64,000 nt of DNA from Spinacia oleracea (lineage: Eukaryota; Streptophyta; Magnoliopsida; Caryophyllales; Amaranthaceae): NCBI RefSeq assembly GCF_020520425.1, contig NC_079490.1, positions 38,820,723 to 38,884,722 on the forward strand, given 5' to 3'. A model generated the notes under the pieces. The model saw nothing but the letters and a program-made list of their open reading frames with translations, searched no databases and was not told the origin of the DNA. Numbering within the stretch: position 1 is the first letter of the stretch; each line of letters begins with the position of its first letter. A program made the translations under genes and the position numbers. Shown in pieces: positions 27,601 to 39,025 of this stretch.

Positions 27601-28640
27601 AATTTAGGCCCGGGGGAAGGAAAGCAAAAAAACAAACTCAATTGTAAAGAATTAAACTAATCTAACTTTAACAAAACCCCCTAACCCTATAATTTACAGA
27701 TAAAAAACCAAAACAAAAACCAATTTCAAAAGCACAAACTAGCTGCTGCTACTATACACTGAAACCAAAAGAACTAAAATATAATGAAATTAGAATTCAT
27801 AATAAAATAAAATTCGAATTCATGAACTAGGAATCGAAACCCCTAACCGCCTGCTCTAGATGCCTTGACTATCAACCACTGCGAGGCTTGACAATATTGT
27901 GATACCATGTCGTGCTTAATAAATAATAACCGAATTTTCTTTAGAAAACTAATCAGATTTTTCTTGTTCCACCTCCCAATCCCCCAACCCAGGATTAAGT
28001 TAAATCATCCTGCAATCAAGCAAACACTCTAAATTTACTATGCAAAGCCTCCTTTTCCTGGGAGTTCACGCAAAGGACAAGCAATGGGAAAATAAACTTC
28101 TTCACATCAGCTAGTATAACTTAGACAATCAACAACCTCTAAAATTAACAATAAAGCCTATAATTTTGACAAATTTCGGCAACAAAAGTATAAAAACAAA
28201 AAAAAATACCTGGCGAATTTATCCGGCAACACCGAGGACGAAGGAGCAAATAAGAAACCAGAGGATGCTCAAATTTCTCCAATTAAAAACCAGAGAGAGC
28301 AACGGATTTATCTTGAATTTGTTGGGCGAATTGTGAATTCAATAATTGGGATTTTTCATGAATTTATACGATGAGGAGTGAGATAGCTTATACTGAGAGC
28401 TTTGATTGTGCTAACGTAAAGGTTGAAGACGAAATTCAAGGAAGTCGTTAATGGTGCTGAAAGTGAGGAGGAGAGAAGACGAATTCGTCGGGAAATTTGA
28501 CGAGGGTGGTTAGGTTTCGCAGCGCAGCAAAGGACGTCGGTGGGAGGTTGAGAGAAACGTGGGAGATGGAGTTAGAGTTAGGCGGGATTCTTCCAAAAAA
28601 ACAGAGAGAGTTAGGCGGGATTTTTTTCCCAAAATTAATA
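24648..28640. other. CACTA 5' flank of TNP2, no gene recognised
   Basis: Four kilobases of AT-rich DNA. A ~50-bp unit (aacgcacgaaccgatgca) is duplicated at 25,519-25,560 and 25,592-25,630. A TGATC-rich cluster lies at 26,047-26,216. At 28,208-28,300 the minus strand looks like an exon edge with a donor (cgccaggtattttt), so the TNP2 5' untranslated exon may start near 28,600. Confidence 0.45.
26047..26216. repeat. Cluster of TGATC/CTGATCAG repeats with palindromic symmetry
   Basis: Nearly twenty TGATC or GATCA cores occur in ~170 bp, many as ctgatcag or gatcagaactgatc. The tail gattctgcagaaa matches that of the palindrome at 16,617-16,684, so the two are copies of one family. Confidence 0.85.
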
Positions 28641-28837
28641 TGGTTTGCGTCCTCGTAAACACGTGTGTTCCACGTGTCTTTATTTGTAAATAGCGACGCT
28701 TTAAAACGTCAAAATATTTTGCGGCTCTATAAAGCGTCGCAATTTACAAATTAATATTCGCGCCCCGCCCCTCCCTGCGACTCTTTGTTAGACCGTCACA
28801 ATTGTTCCGTATCAATATGTACCTTTTTTTTGTAGTG
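28641..28837. repeat. Right CACTA terminus and subterminal repeats
   Basis: Contains aatagcgacgctttaaaac and ctataaagcgtcgcaatt, the same motif as the left end, before the terminal tttttttgtagtg. Confidence 0.8.
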
Positions 28838-28984
28838 TGTGGTAAATGCAGATAGGGCATTTACTGCTTTAGGGCCGCTTAAATGGGGTGTGGAGCCTTT
28901 AATAGAGGGTTTACTTATGTTGTGTTTAGCCAAATTGGCTTTTGGGCACCAGGCCCCATTGGTAGCCAATTGGGTACCCGAACA
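28838..28984 (-). repeat. Second half of the split Retand-like LTR
   Basis: Starting tgtggtaaatgc, it follows the 3' half of the intact LTRs through gggcatttactgcttt, ccattggtagccaattggg and ends ccgaaca. With 610-878 it forms one LTR of about 416 bp. Confidence 0.78.
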
Positions 28985-29721
28985 ATAAGTATTTAAGATT
29001 TTCAACAAGATGGCATTGAATTGTTCAGATTTAGTCATGGTCTCCTTCTACTCTAGGACCATTGATCAATGTAACTAGCTGACCATTAGATAAGTTCAAT
29101 GCAACATTGATGAGTGTTAGTACAATCATAGACATCGGTGAATATGATTGTGGACTTCTGGTTGCAACTTTAGAATTCCGGAGTCGAACCCGTAGTATTG
29201 TTTCTGGTTCCGAACCCGACCTTTTATTAGCAATTTGTTCCAATAAGATTAATTAACTAGATCCTGAAAAAATGATCCAGAGCAAAAAATATGATCCGAA
29301 TTTTCCAATCCGTTACCCAAATTTGACCCGAAACGACAACCGAAATAACTAGAAATTCAAATTGATTTGATCCGGTCTGAAATCGAAACCGGCACACAAT
29401 TGATTTGACCCAAAACAACACGGCTCGAATCGACCTGAACCGAAATAACCAGACCGATTTTCATGAGAATTGGAAGTAGCGTAACCAAAAATAACTATAC
29501 AATTTGAATCAACCCCAATCCAAGCTAAACCCGAAACACAAAATTTTATAACTAAGATTATATCTTTATATTTTTCTATTTCTTACGTCACATCTTCTCT
29601 ATCATAGTGTCATTTATTAGTAGAAAAACCGAATCGCCTAAATTTACTTGAAAATGCCACCATTATCATTTACCCGAATACCATACCATAACCAAGTCCA
29701 CAAATTCTTATTTACAATGGT
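28985..29721. other. Flank of the split retrotransposon; no gene recognised
   Basis: Short minus frames (28,796-29,243) carry no recognised domain. From about 29,260 to 29,520 the sequence is a degenerate gacccgaa/ccgaaa-rich repeat. No target duplication partner can be seen because the other end of the retrotransposon is outside the window. Confidence 0.4.
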
Positions 29722-30004
29722 TGTACAATAAATATTGTACACCAAAGTAAAAGTTAACTCAAAAGGTTTAAAAGTTAAACTTATATAGGTAAAAGTTATC
29801 CATTTTTTAATGATAAATTTTTTCATTTTAATAAAAATTGGTTCTTCAAAATCACTAGTAATGTATAAAATTAATCATTTAACCTTTTTAAAATGCTTAT
29901 CTATCAACGTTTTTTTTACTAATATAAAAATTAATCAAAACTAGATTAAAGTTACAAAAAAATAGGTAAAAGTTATCTTGGTGTACAATAAATTTATTGT
30001 ACAC
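29722..30004 (+). mobile_element. MITE, left copy, with tgtacaataaat...ttattgtacacc ends
   Basis: Both ends carry a near-palindrome (tgtacaataaatattgtaca on the left, gtacaataaatttattgtac on the right) next to gtaaaagtta/ggtaaaagttatc. It has no coding capacity and is ~280 bp. A second copy lies in reverse orientation at 41,251-41,512. Confidence 0.7.
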
Positions 30005-30106
30005 CTAGTGCGCACAATACCTAACCAGCTATCGTATGCACTTAACCCCTTATTATTTTGGTAAGAAATATTGTAAAACTACAATCATAATTGAATATAT
30101 ATATAT

Positions 30107-30532
30107 TGTTCCGGTGTTGTAAATATGGAAACAATGGGCTTCGAATGAAGGCCCTTTCGTATGTGTTGAAGATCTTGCTTGTTTGAGTGAGTAGAGTCCG
30201 AATTCACCTGCACAAGAGCAAAGTCACTAGCCTCGGGGGTGTTTCCGAGGAAAGCCCCTCCGATGCCTAAGTAAGAACGATGCTCGGATTCTAGAGAGAA
30301 GTTCTCTAGAAGAGTAGTCTTAAGGCGATAAATTGGACGTACCTTGAGGTGTGAGCCTTGGCGGCCTATTTATAGTGTTTGCATAATAAATGCCCATAGG
30401 TCATTTATTGCTTTTGGGCCTTGGGCCTTAATGGATGGCTGACTAGCCATTGGTAGGTTTGATGCTGTTTGTTTAGAGCCATTGGGCTTTGGACTTAGTG
30501 GCCCAATTGAGAATCAATTGGGAGCCCAAACA
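30107..30532 (-). repeat. 3' LTR (426 bp)
   Basis: TG...CA bounded; I found no difference from 40,805-41,230. Minus-strand TATA box CTATAAATAG lies at 30,365-30,374. Confidence 0.93.
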
Positions 30533-30548
30533 TCATGCCCCCCAGACC
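30533..30548 (-). other. Polypurine tract next to the 3' LTR
   Basis: Minus strand reads TCTGGGGGGCATGA immediately before the LTR start TGTTTGGG. It is G-rich as expected for the plus-strand primer of a Ty3 element. Confidence 0.7.
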
Positions 30549-30704
30549 CGGTCCATTTAGAATTAAATGGGCGGGTTTCCAGCTGTCAGAAGTCCGAAAG
30601 TTCCCTCTCTTTTTTGAAAAGGGATGATTTGCATTGATGACAAGTGTTGGGAGTTGTATTGTGTCGTGGAGATCGTGGGTTGAGGAAGTTGATGCGCCCC
30701 CTTT

Positions 30705-30716
30705 CTTTTCTATAAA
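30705..30716 (+). promoter_or_regulatory. TATA box of the antisense gene
   Basis: tctataaatactg lies ~260 bp before the ATG at 30,972, followed by a CT-rich leader. It is outside the LTR, so the antisense gene has its own promoter candidate. Confidence 0.55.
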
Positions 30717-30971
30717 TACTGAGTGCTTTGCTCTTTTCGAACTTTTTACTCTTTCTTTCAAACCCATTCTCTCTCTAACTTCCGGCGATCGCAGTTTTTA
30801 AGTTTCTTCAGATCTACGAAATTCGGCCAACTTTAGACTTCGGGAACTTGTGTTGTTCGTTTTATCGGCGAATTCCGCTTCGGAAAAAGGTAACTTGTTT
30901 CTGAATTCTCCTTTTTTCTTCGCTCTTCCTTCTACCCCTCAATCTAAACCCTAGACCGAGATTTCGCGACC

Positions 30972-33900
30972 ATGGCAAAGAATAGGGGCAAAAGCAAGTT
31001 CGTCGTTGGCTCCTCTAGTGAGAGGGAGAACGCGCCTTCGGGGAGGTTATCGAAAACTTCGAGGGGTCGGCCTTTGGCGAGGCCGGTGGAGAAGCGCTCG
31101 ATTGGTTGGGATGCTTCCGAAGATGATGTAGTTGGTGGGTCTAGCGTGTCTGAACGCGCAACTTCTGGTGAGAGAGCTGGTTCTTCGGGTGCTCGCCGTC
31201 GTTACCCCGAGTTTCCAGTTCACTGGACGGAAGCTGATCCGAAGGGCAGGTATGCCTCAATTTTGCACGAGACCACCAAGATCGACGGTCCGTTGGAGAA
31301 ATCGGTCAGTGGTGACTGGTTGGTGGAAGCGAAGTTGGGGAATTATCATCGGAAGGCCGAGGAGCTATACGGAATTCAGCATGCCTTGGGGTACTGGTGC
31401 GAGCTTCCTGAACAAGAGCGTCCTCGGGTGACTCATCCACCGAGGGGGTTCATTTCTGTGTACACTCATCATTTGGAGAACGGTCTCCGCTTTCCTTTGG
31501 ATCCGTTCGTATCCGAGCTTTTGGTGTCGTACAACATTAGTTTGGCCCAGCTCACACCCAAATCTATGAGGCACATAATCGGATTTAGATGGGTGTGTGA
31601 CTTTGTCAATTTCCCTTGCTCTGTCGCTATTTTTCGGGATCTTCACGATCTGGTTCTCAACCATGCTTCCATGGGTGATGGGTATGGTTGGTGGACCATT
31701 GTCAACAAGAAGTCCCGAAAGAGGGGGGAGCCGAACTACATTACGGCGTACCCTTACCTTAGCTCTGACCACAATTGGAAGACGGAGTGGTTGCTCGTTC
31801 GTGTGCCGACGGATCCGAAGCATCCCAACTTTTATCGTCCTCCGAAGTGGTTCGTGGCTCCTGATCCTGATATGAGGGGTGTGGCAGCTCCAGATCGGAA
31901 TCATCGCCACTATGTGGACCTCCTCCAGTGGTTCTTGGCTCAAGAGGATAACTATCGACTGCCGTCTAGCTGGCTCCCGAATCTTAATTACATTTTGCGG
32001 GAGGACATTCTTGTTGTTGCCGGTCTCAGCAGGATTTTTGACAGGGGTAGGTGTCTTTCGGCTGAGACCGTTTTTTCAGTGAGTTTGTCCTTCTCTTTCC
32101 TGCTTCGTTTTGCTGACATATTTTGTGCTTTGTTTTTGCAGAGTACGGCTTTAGCTCCATTGATCCTAAGAAGTTGGGCATTTCTTTGGATTTGAAGACT
32201 ATTCACGACCCGGCTCCCGAGTACAAGTTCGGAAAAGATAACCCTCGTAATCCTCGCCTGAAGGATTACGTGTTGTCTCCTTCGGGGGTTGCTCGGATAT
32301 CCGAAGTTCGAGCTGATCCGTGGGATTCTGCCTCCTCTATTGAAGCCGTTCCTGTGAAGGTTGTGCTTCCTGTGTTGAAGACAACTTCGGACCCGGTGAG
32401 TGTTCATTTATAGGCTCGATTTTCTGTTTGTCTTCTTCTTTTCGGTTGGCCGTCGGCTAACGTCTTGGTCCTGGACCATCTTTTTAGGGTCCTGGGACTG
32501 ACGCTGTGCCGCGTGCCGTTCCTTCGGTTTCATCTCCGGCTCGGATAGATATCTCTTTATCTAGGAACTGGGTACTTCACGCTTTTTTCTCTATTTCTTC
32601 CTTTTTCTTCTTTTACATTTGTTGACCCTTGGTCTCCCCTTTTTAGGATCAACGCAAAAGGAAGGGTAGCACTCTTTTGAGGCCTTCCACGCATCCGAAG
32701 AAAGCAAAGGCTTCTCAGCCCTCGGAGAAGGTATTTGTTCTGACTTGGAGTTTTTTGTAGTCCGTTCTCCCTTTTTCCGAAACTGATCTTTGAACGCTTG
32801 CTATGTAGGAAGCGGTTTCGGAAGTCATGCCTCCTCCTAAGAATCTTCTTCACTTCATGCCCTTGCCAGGGCAGAAGTTAAAGAGTGTGGTGGTTGCTGA
32901 ACCGCCGCCCGTGGACCAGCCGCTGATCGAGGAAGATATCATCCCCTCTCCACTGAAGCCATCTGCTGCTTTGGGGATCGAAATCCAGGATATCACCGAG
33001 GTGATGGAGGCAATTGAAGCCGATTTTGTTCCTGGTTCGGATGTCCCTGAGGTAGCTGAGGAGAAGAAGGAGTCTGCTGATCTTCCCTTCGAGAGAGAGA
33101 AGAGTCCAGACAAGGAGATGGTAGATCTCTCGGGCCCCGAAGCTGCGGTTCCCGAGGTTCAGAGGGAGGTTCCCTCTGCTGGAGAGGAGGAGCAGCCCGA
33201 GCAAGGTCTGACGAGGAAGAGGCGCCACTCAACTTTGGGTTCTACTTCTACCTCGGCCCTGGATAGGCTGATCCATGCTGATCCCTGTTCGGATGTTCCG
33301 CTAAAACGGATCCCCGAAGAAGTAAGGGAGGCGATGGCTCGGTATGCCAGGGCTCCGATTTTGGGAGAGGACCCCTTGGCTCACGTGGGATCCTTGGTGG
33401 GCCCCGAAGCTGCTCGGGAGAATCTGCTTCGTGCTAACCCGCAGTGGAGGGTTCCTGGGGCTGAAGAGAGGAATCCGGCTATGATGGCCCAGTACTATCT
33501 GAACGAGGTAATTGCTGGATTTTTCTCTTTGAGTTGTGTTTTTGTTTTATGCTTTTCCTATTTTTGCTCATCTTTCCCTCGTTCCCAGGCTGTTTTCTGG
33601 TCCTCGTTCGCTTCCGAGTGCAGCTCGGTTGAGGAGAAACAATTGAGGAAATATCGTGAGGCTTATGCTCGTGATATTCCCATTTTGGACCAGAAGGCTG
33701 GGCAACTCCTTTCCGAGCTTACGGAAGTCAAGCAGCTATACCTTCAGTATAGTCGCGAGGCTAGAGAGTCTGCTGAGAAGATCGGGGCCGAGGTTGGCCA
33801 GCTCATCTTCCGAGTTGAAGAGGATGCTGAGAAGATTGCTTCCTTTGCTAAGGAAAAGAAGGATATGGCCGCTAAGTTCGCTAGCGAACTTGAAGAAAAA

Positions 33901-34389
33901 GATAGACTCTTCCAGGAGATGAAGTCTAAATTTGAAGCGGCCGAGAAGGAGAGTAAAGAGGCAGAGTTGAGGCTTTGCCATTTTGTCCAGCATCGGGAGC
34001 TGATTCAGCAGCAAGCCGATAAGGTGCCTGTTCTTCGGCTGAAGCTCCGGGAAAAGGACGACTATATTCGGAAGTTGGAGCAGGAGCGAGTCGACCTCTA
34101 CACTGCTGATCAGTGTAGAGAGCAGTACTGGAATGGCATCCTGGGTGCTCGGCGCATGTTTGCGAAGCACATGCCTCACTTCCCTTGGAACGAGAAAGTT
34201 CCCCTCTGGATGCAGGCCGAGGACCACTTGGTGGAGTGCCAAGCTGACCGAGATGAAGCTGAAGCTGAACGCCAAGCCGCTCTTGCAGAGGCTCGGGCCC
34301 AGAAGGCGACTTCCGAGGGTGATACTACTGCTGGGGGTTCTTCGAAGGATGCACCCCTAGGGGCTGCTCCTGAGACTCCCAAGAGTTAG
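30972..34389 (+). CDS. Antisense extra gene of the retrotransposon (putative gypsy-type/Transposase_28-like domain plus coiled coil)
   Basis: Exons 30,972-32,078, 32,144-32,395, 32,488-32,571, 32,647-32,730, 32,809-33,507 and 33,589-34,389 join through GT/AG introns into one open frame of 1,008 codons. The start follows a purine-rich ATTTCGCGACC leader. Residues ~1-80 are basic and Ser-rich. About 150-330 resembles the domain labelled 'putative gypsy type transposon' (Transposase_28), with LRFPLDPFVSELLVSYNISL and LTPKSMRHIIGF. The middle is acidic and Pro-rich, and ~755-930 is a long Glu/Lys coiled coil. It runs opposite to pol, between pol and the 3' LTR, as in Tat-lineage extra frames. Its function is unknown; a structural or regulatory role is only inference. 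Unlike gag-pol it has no stop or frameshift. Confidence 0.82.
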
Positions 34390-34611
34390 GGATTCGGGCA
34401 GTCGTCTTCTTCAGAGTCGGTCGGTTCCAGTTGAGGACTTCCGAATATGTGCTTGCTTTTCCCCCTTTTGCCTCGGCGCTGCGTTGTACTCATTTCTTTT
34501 TGCTTTCTTAGTACTTCGGTAGGCCGGTATTGTCTGTTGATGGCTGCCGATTTTAACTGTTTCATTTTGTCTTCAATTTTTGAGGTTTTTAATGTATTTG
34601 TACTCTCCCCA

Positions 34612-34626
34612 AATATTGAATAAAAA
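34612..34626 (+). terminator. Polyadenylation signal region of the antisense gene
   Basis: ttgaataaaaaatgaatg lies ~230 bp after the stop, a near-upstream AATAAA-type element. Confidence 0.5.
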
Positions 34627-34689
34627 ATGAATGTTTGTTACTTGGCTGCTTCTTTTCAACTTTGTACTTTCGCAATTTTAGGTCTTTAA

Positions 34690-35045
34690 ATCCGTAGATT
34701 TTTCGAGCTCCTCTTTCTGTAGACTTGCTAAAAACCTTTTGATCTTGCGAGCTCTTTAAATCCGTAGATCTGTTAAGAGACTTTTTAACTTTGCGAGTTC
34801 TTCAAATCCGTAGATCTGCTAAGAGACTCTTTAATTTTGCGAGTTCTTCAAATCCGTAGATCTGCTAAGAGACTTTAATTTTGCGAGTTCTTCAAATCCG
34901 TAGATCTGCTAAGAGACTCTTTAATTTTGCGAGTTCTTCAAATCCGTAGATCTGCTAAGAGACTCTTTAGTTTTGCGAGTTCTTCAAATCCGTAGATCTG
35001 CTAAGAGACTCTTTAGTTTCCAGACTCTTCAAATCCGTCGATCTG
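34690..35045. repeat. Tandem array of a ~46-bp unit (gcgagttcttcaaatccgta...)
   Basis: About seven units beginning gcgagttcttcaaatccg and ending gagactctttaatttt. One unit lacks four bases and the outer units are more diverged. It lies between the antisense gene and the end of pol, the position where Retand-type elements are known to carry amplified tandem repeats. Confidence 0.9.
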
Positions 35046-35439
35046 CTCAGAGGTTTGGATTGTTCTTCCGATCTCTTGTGGTTCGGAAACCTGGGCAAGA
35101 GATCGCTAGTCTGCCTCTTAGTTATGCCTTCGGCGATCCGTGGATCTGAGCCGGAGTTTTATAACTTGATTCGAGCGACTGTTTGTGGCGAACAAGTTTT
35201 ATTTGGTTATCGCGAATCCGAGGATTCCGGACGATTCCCTGAAGTGTATGATTTGGTCATTTCTTGCATTTTATCAAGGAATGGGCAAAGTCAACCTGTT
35301 TTTAGTCTCGGATTGATCAGATCCGAGGCTGCATATATATATAAGGGGACAATAAATATAGAGATAAGTTTAATGAAACACATGGTGCCAATGGCTTTCC
35401 TCTTCTCATTAAACAACTTACTTGGTTTACAGACAGAGA

Positions 35440-38400
35440 TCATACAAAATATTTCTTGAGAACATCGGTATTCCAATGGTTCTTCAAAATTGTTCCATCT
35501 AACTGTTTCAGCATAAACGTGCCTGGCCTTTTTTCGGAATGGATGATGTATGGTCCTTCCCAAGTGGCTGAGAGTTTGTCATGGATCCGTCCTTTCTGAA
35601 CCGAGGCGGCGTTTCTGAGTACTAGATCACCGACTTTTAGGGGTCTGGCGTTGACTCTTCGGTTATAATGCTTGTTGACCCTCTGTAAATAGGCTGCGTT
35701 GAGTGTCCTTGCGTCGTTCCGAGCTTCGTCCAGTAGATCGAGAGCTTCGGACAGAAGTTGGTTGTTGCTTTCTCCTTGGAGCCCATCATACCTGTTGTAT
35801 GCCTGGATCCTCAGGCTTTCTGTTCCGATTTCCACAGGGATTACAGCTTCGGATCCATATACAAGGTGGAACGGTGTTTGCCCGGTAGCTTCTTTCTCAG
35901 TGGTCCGAAGGGACCATAGCGTTCCGGGTAGCTCTTCTAACCACTTGTTTTTGTCATCCTCGACTCTTTTCTTGAGTGCATTGAGGATGAGTTTGTTAGC
36001 ATCTTCGGCTTGCCCGTTGCTTTGTGGGTGACACACTGCCGAGTAAGCTAGGTGTATGCCGAACTGTTTGCACCACTTTTGCAACGGGGTGTTGTCGAAC
36101 TGTTTCCCGTGGTCGAAGACCATCAGTCTTGGTATGCCGAACCTTGTGATGATGTTCTGCCATATGAATTTGCGGACCTGAGGTTCGGTGATGGAGGAGA
36201 CAGCTTCGGCTTCGATCCATTTGCTAAAATAGTCGACTCCTACAATCAACCACTTCTTCTGGTTCGTCGCTGAGGGGAAGGGACCAATGATGTCTAACCC
36301 CCACTGTGCGAATGGTAAGGGATACAGTGTTGATTGTAGGGTTTGAGCTGGTTGATGGATGGCTGGTGCGAACTTTTGGCATTTCTCGCATTTCCTTGCC
36401 ATCTGCTTTGCCTCGGAAACCATAGTGGGCCACCAGTACCCAGCCCGAAGGGCTTTATGTGCCAATGTCCTGCCTCCGATGTGGTTTCCGCATATCCCGA
36501 GGTGGATTTCCCTTAGGATGTAGTCAGCGTCTGTTGGACCCACACATTTTAGCAGCGGAGCAGAGAATGATTTCCTCATGAGCTCTCCTTCGGCGCTGAT
36601 GATGAACCATTTGTTGAATCTTTTCAGTTTTCTCGCCTGCAGCTTATCTTCGGGAAGTTCTCCCATTTCTTTGTATGCAACTACTGCGTCCATCCAGCTG
36701 GGTTCGGTACGTAAACTGCATACTGTGGTGGGTAGCAAGTCAATGCTTCTCTCTTGGTGAACTTCCACGTGGACCGACCTGTTTAGGTCGATGAGTGTTG
36801 AGCTTGCGAGTTTTGACAGTGCGTCTGCTTGCGTGTTTTGTCCTCGGGGGATGAGGATGACTTCAAAGGATCTTAACTTTGACGTTAAGGATTTAATTTT
36901 TGCTAAGTAGGCTGTCATGATGGGCCATTTGGCCTCATACTCCCCTCGGATCTGGTTGGCTACAAGCTGGGAATCAGTTTTGAGGCAAACATGCTCGGCC
37001 TCCAGGGATAAGCAAAGCTCTATCCCTGCGATTGCGGCCTCATATTCGGCCTCGTTGTTAGTTGCTTTGAAGCCGAACTTTAATGCATACTCTATGCTTT
37101 TCCCCGTCGGGGGGATTAGTACAACTCCTGCTCCTGAGCCGTTTATTGTGGAAGATCCGTCAGTGAAGACCTCCCAAGTGCTTTTCGTATCATCCAGCAT
37201 TTCCTGGTATGAGCACTCGGCCAAGAAGTCTGCCAATGCTTGTGCTTTGATTGCTGTCCTCGGCTGATATTTGATGCCGAACTCTGATAGTTCGAAGGCC
37301 CAGGCAGCCAATCTTCCTGACCTCTCTATTTTGTCGAGTACTTTCTCGAGCGGTTGGTCAGTTAGTACTGTGATCTGGTGGGAGTCGAAGTATGGCCTCA
37401 GTTTTCGTGCAGCTACCACTACTGCATATGCGACTTTCTTGATGAGCGGGTACCGGGTTTCGGCCCCTGTGAGTGTTCGGCTGGTGAAGTAGATTGGCTG
37501 TTGCTTCTTTTCTTCTTCCCGAAGAAGCACTGCGCTGACGGTTCCAGGGCTAACTGCGACATATAGGTACAGGGTTTCCCCCTCCTTTGGTCTGGCCAGT
37601 GTCGGCAGTTGAGCTAGGTGGGCTCTGAGTTGCTGAAAAGACGTGATCAACTAGCCTCTGGTAGGTGGCTCCGGCATTTTTCAAGCCGAAAGGCATCATT
37701 TTGTAGTTGAACACTCCTGCGCTTGTGATGAACGCTGTCTTTGCCCTGTCATCGGGGTGCATGAATACTTGGTGGTAGCCTGAAAAGGCATCCATGAAGC
37801 TGAGCAGTGCATGGCCGCTGGTGGAGTCAACCAATTGATCTATCCTTGGCAGGGGATAGCAGTCTTTGGGGCAGGCTCGGTTCAGATCTGTGAAATCCAC
37901 GCACATTCGCCATGAGCCGTTCGCTTTTTTGACCATCACCACGTTGGCCAGCCACTTCGGATACATGCATGGTTCGATGAATCCGGCCTCTTGCAACTTT
38001 TTCACCTCCTCGGCGATGGCTTTGTTTTTCTCCGAGGAGTAATTTCTCTTTTTTTGCTTGATTGGCCGAGCTTCAGCGTTGACGTCCAGCTTGTGACAAA
38101 TCAGCTTCGGATTTATCCCTGGCATATCTGCTGCTGACCATGCAAAGATGTCTTTGTGATCCCTGAGTAGTCGGATCAAATCGATTCGGAGCCCCGAGCT
38201 TAGGCCCTTGCCTATTCGGACGCTCCTGTCTGAATTATCTTCGAGGAAGATATCCTCCATTTCTTGATCTGGCTCAGGAGACAGGGTTTCGGGGCGAGCA
38301 TCAACTTCTGCGGGAGATAGGCTGCTCGTGCTTGCTCTTCTCCTTTTTGCCTCGCTTTCCTCTCCCGTGGCTCCTTTTTCTTCCTCGGGGCCGTCCCCTA

Positions 38401-39025
38401 GTTTGGGCTTTCGGACAGCAGTGTGGCAGGTTCTTCTCGCCACTTCTTGATCACCTCTGATTCGTTCGGCAAATCCTGCATCCGAGACGTATATCATCAG
38501 CTGATGGTATGTGGAGGGGACTGCTTGCATCTTGTGAATCATGGTTCTTCCCATGATTACGTTGTATACGGAGTCGCAGTCCATCACCAGAAATTCGTCC
38601 CGAAGGGTTTTTGCCGCCTGGCCTTCACCCACTATGACTGGTAGGGTGATCTTTCCTCGAGGGATAGCTGCGGATCCGTTGAATCCGATCAGAGGATAAC
38701 TGACTTTCGTCAGTGCTTCCTCTGATTCTTCGAGGATCAGCTGCTCGAAGCAGTTTCTGAAGATGATATTGACGGCACTTCCTCCGTCGACTAACACTCG
38801 ATGTACGTTGTGGTTATTGAGGTCCATGGAAATGACTAGAGGATCGTCATGTTTGTACTGGACTCCGAAGCAATCATCAGCAGTGAAGGTCATGTTCGGG
38901 GGATGTGGCTGGTTGTCTCCCACCGCGCTGAAGTTGACCCGATGGGAGAGGGCTCTTAGGTGTTTCTTGCTAGCCTGGCCAGACTTCTGTTCCCCGAACA
39001 CTACTAGGATGTCGTTTTTCTTGTG
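35440..39025 (-). pseudogene. pol of the Retand-like element: protease, truncated reverse transcriptase, RNase H, integrase
   Basis: The first part (37,550-39,025) has a protease motif VLVDGGSAVNIIF and the N-terminal RT region (RMCVDFTDLNRACPKDCYPL, SFMDAFSGYHQV, MPFGLKNAGATYQR). Near 37,645 it joins, out of frame, to a segment (35,440-37,650) that normally lies well past the RT catalytic site. The YxDD motif and thumb are missing, a deletion of perhaps 300-400 bp. The second part has a remnant Ty3 RNase H, an archaeal-type RNase H (FTDGSS, NNEAEYEAA, TDSQLVANQ, QADALSKLAS) and an integrase with HHCC zinc finger (CEKCQKF), D (GLDIIGPF), D (FDHGKQFD) and E (QSNGQAED). No chromodomain is seen. 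The protein cannot reverse transcribe. Confidence 0.9.

Noticed and set aside
31365-31943. Minus-strand frame of 192 codons
   Set aside because: It is the shadow of the antisense gene's first exon, which has domain similarity on the other strand.
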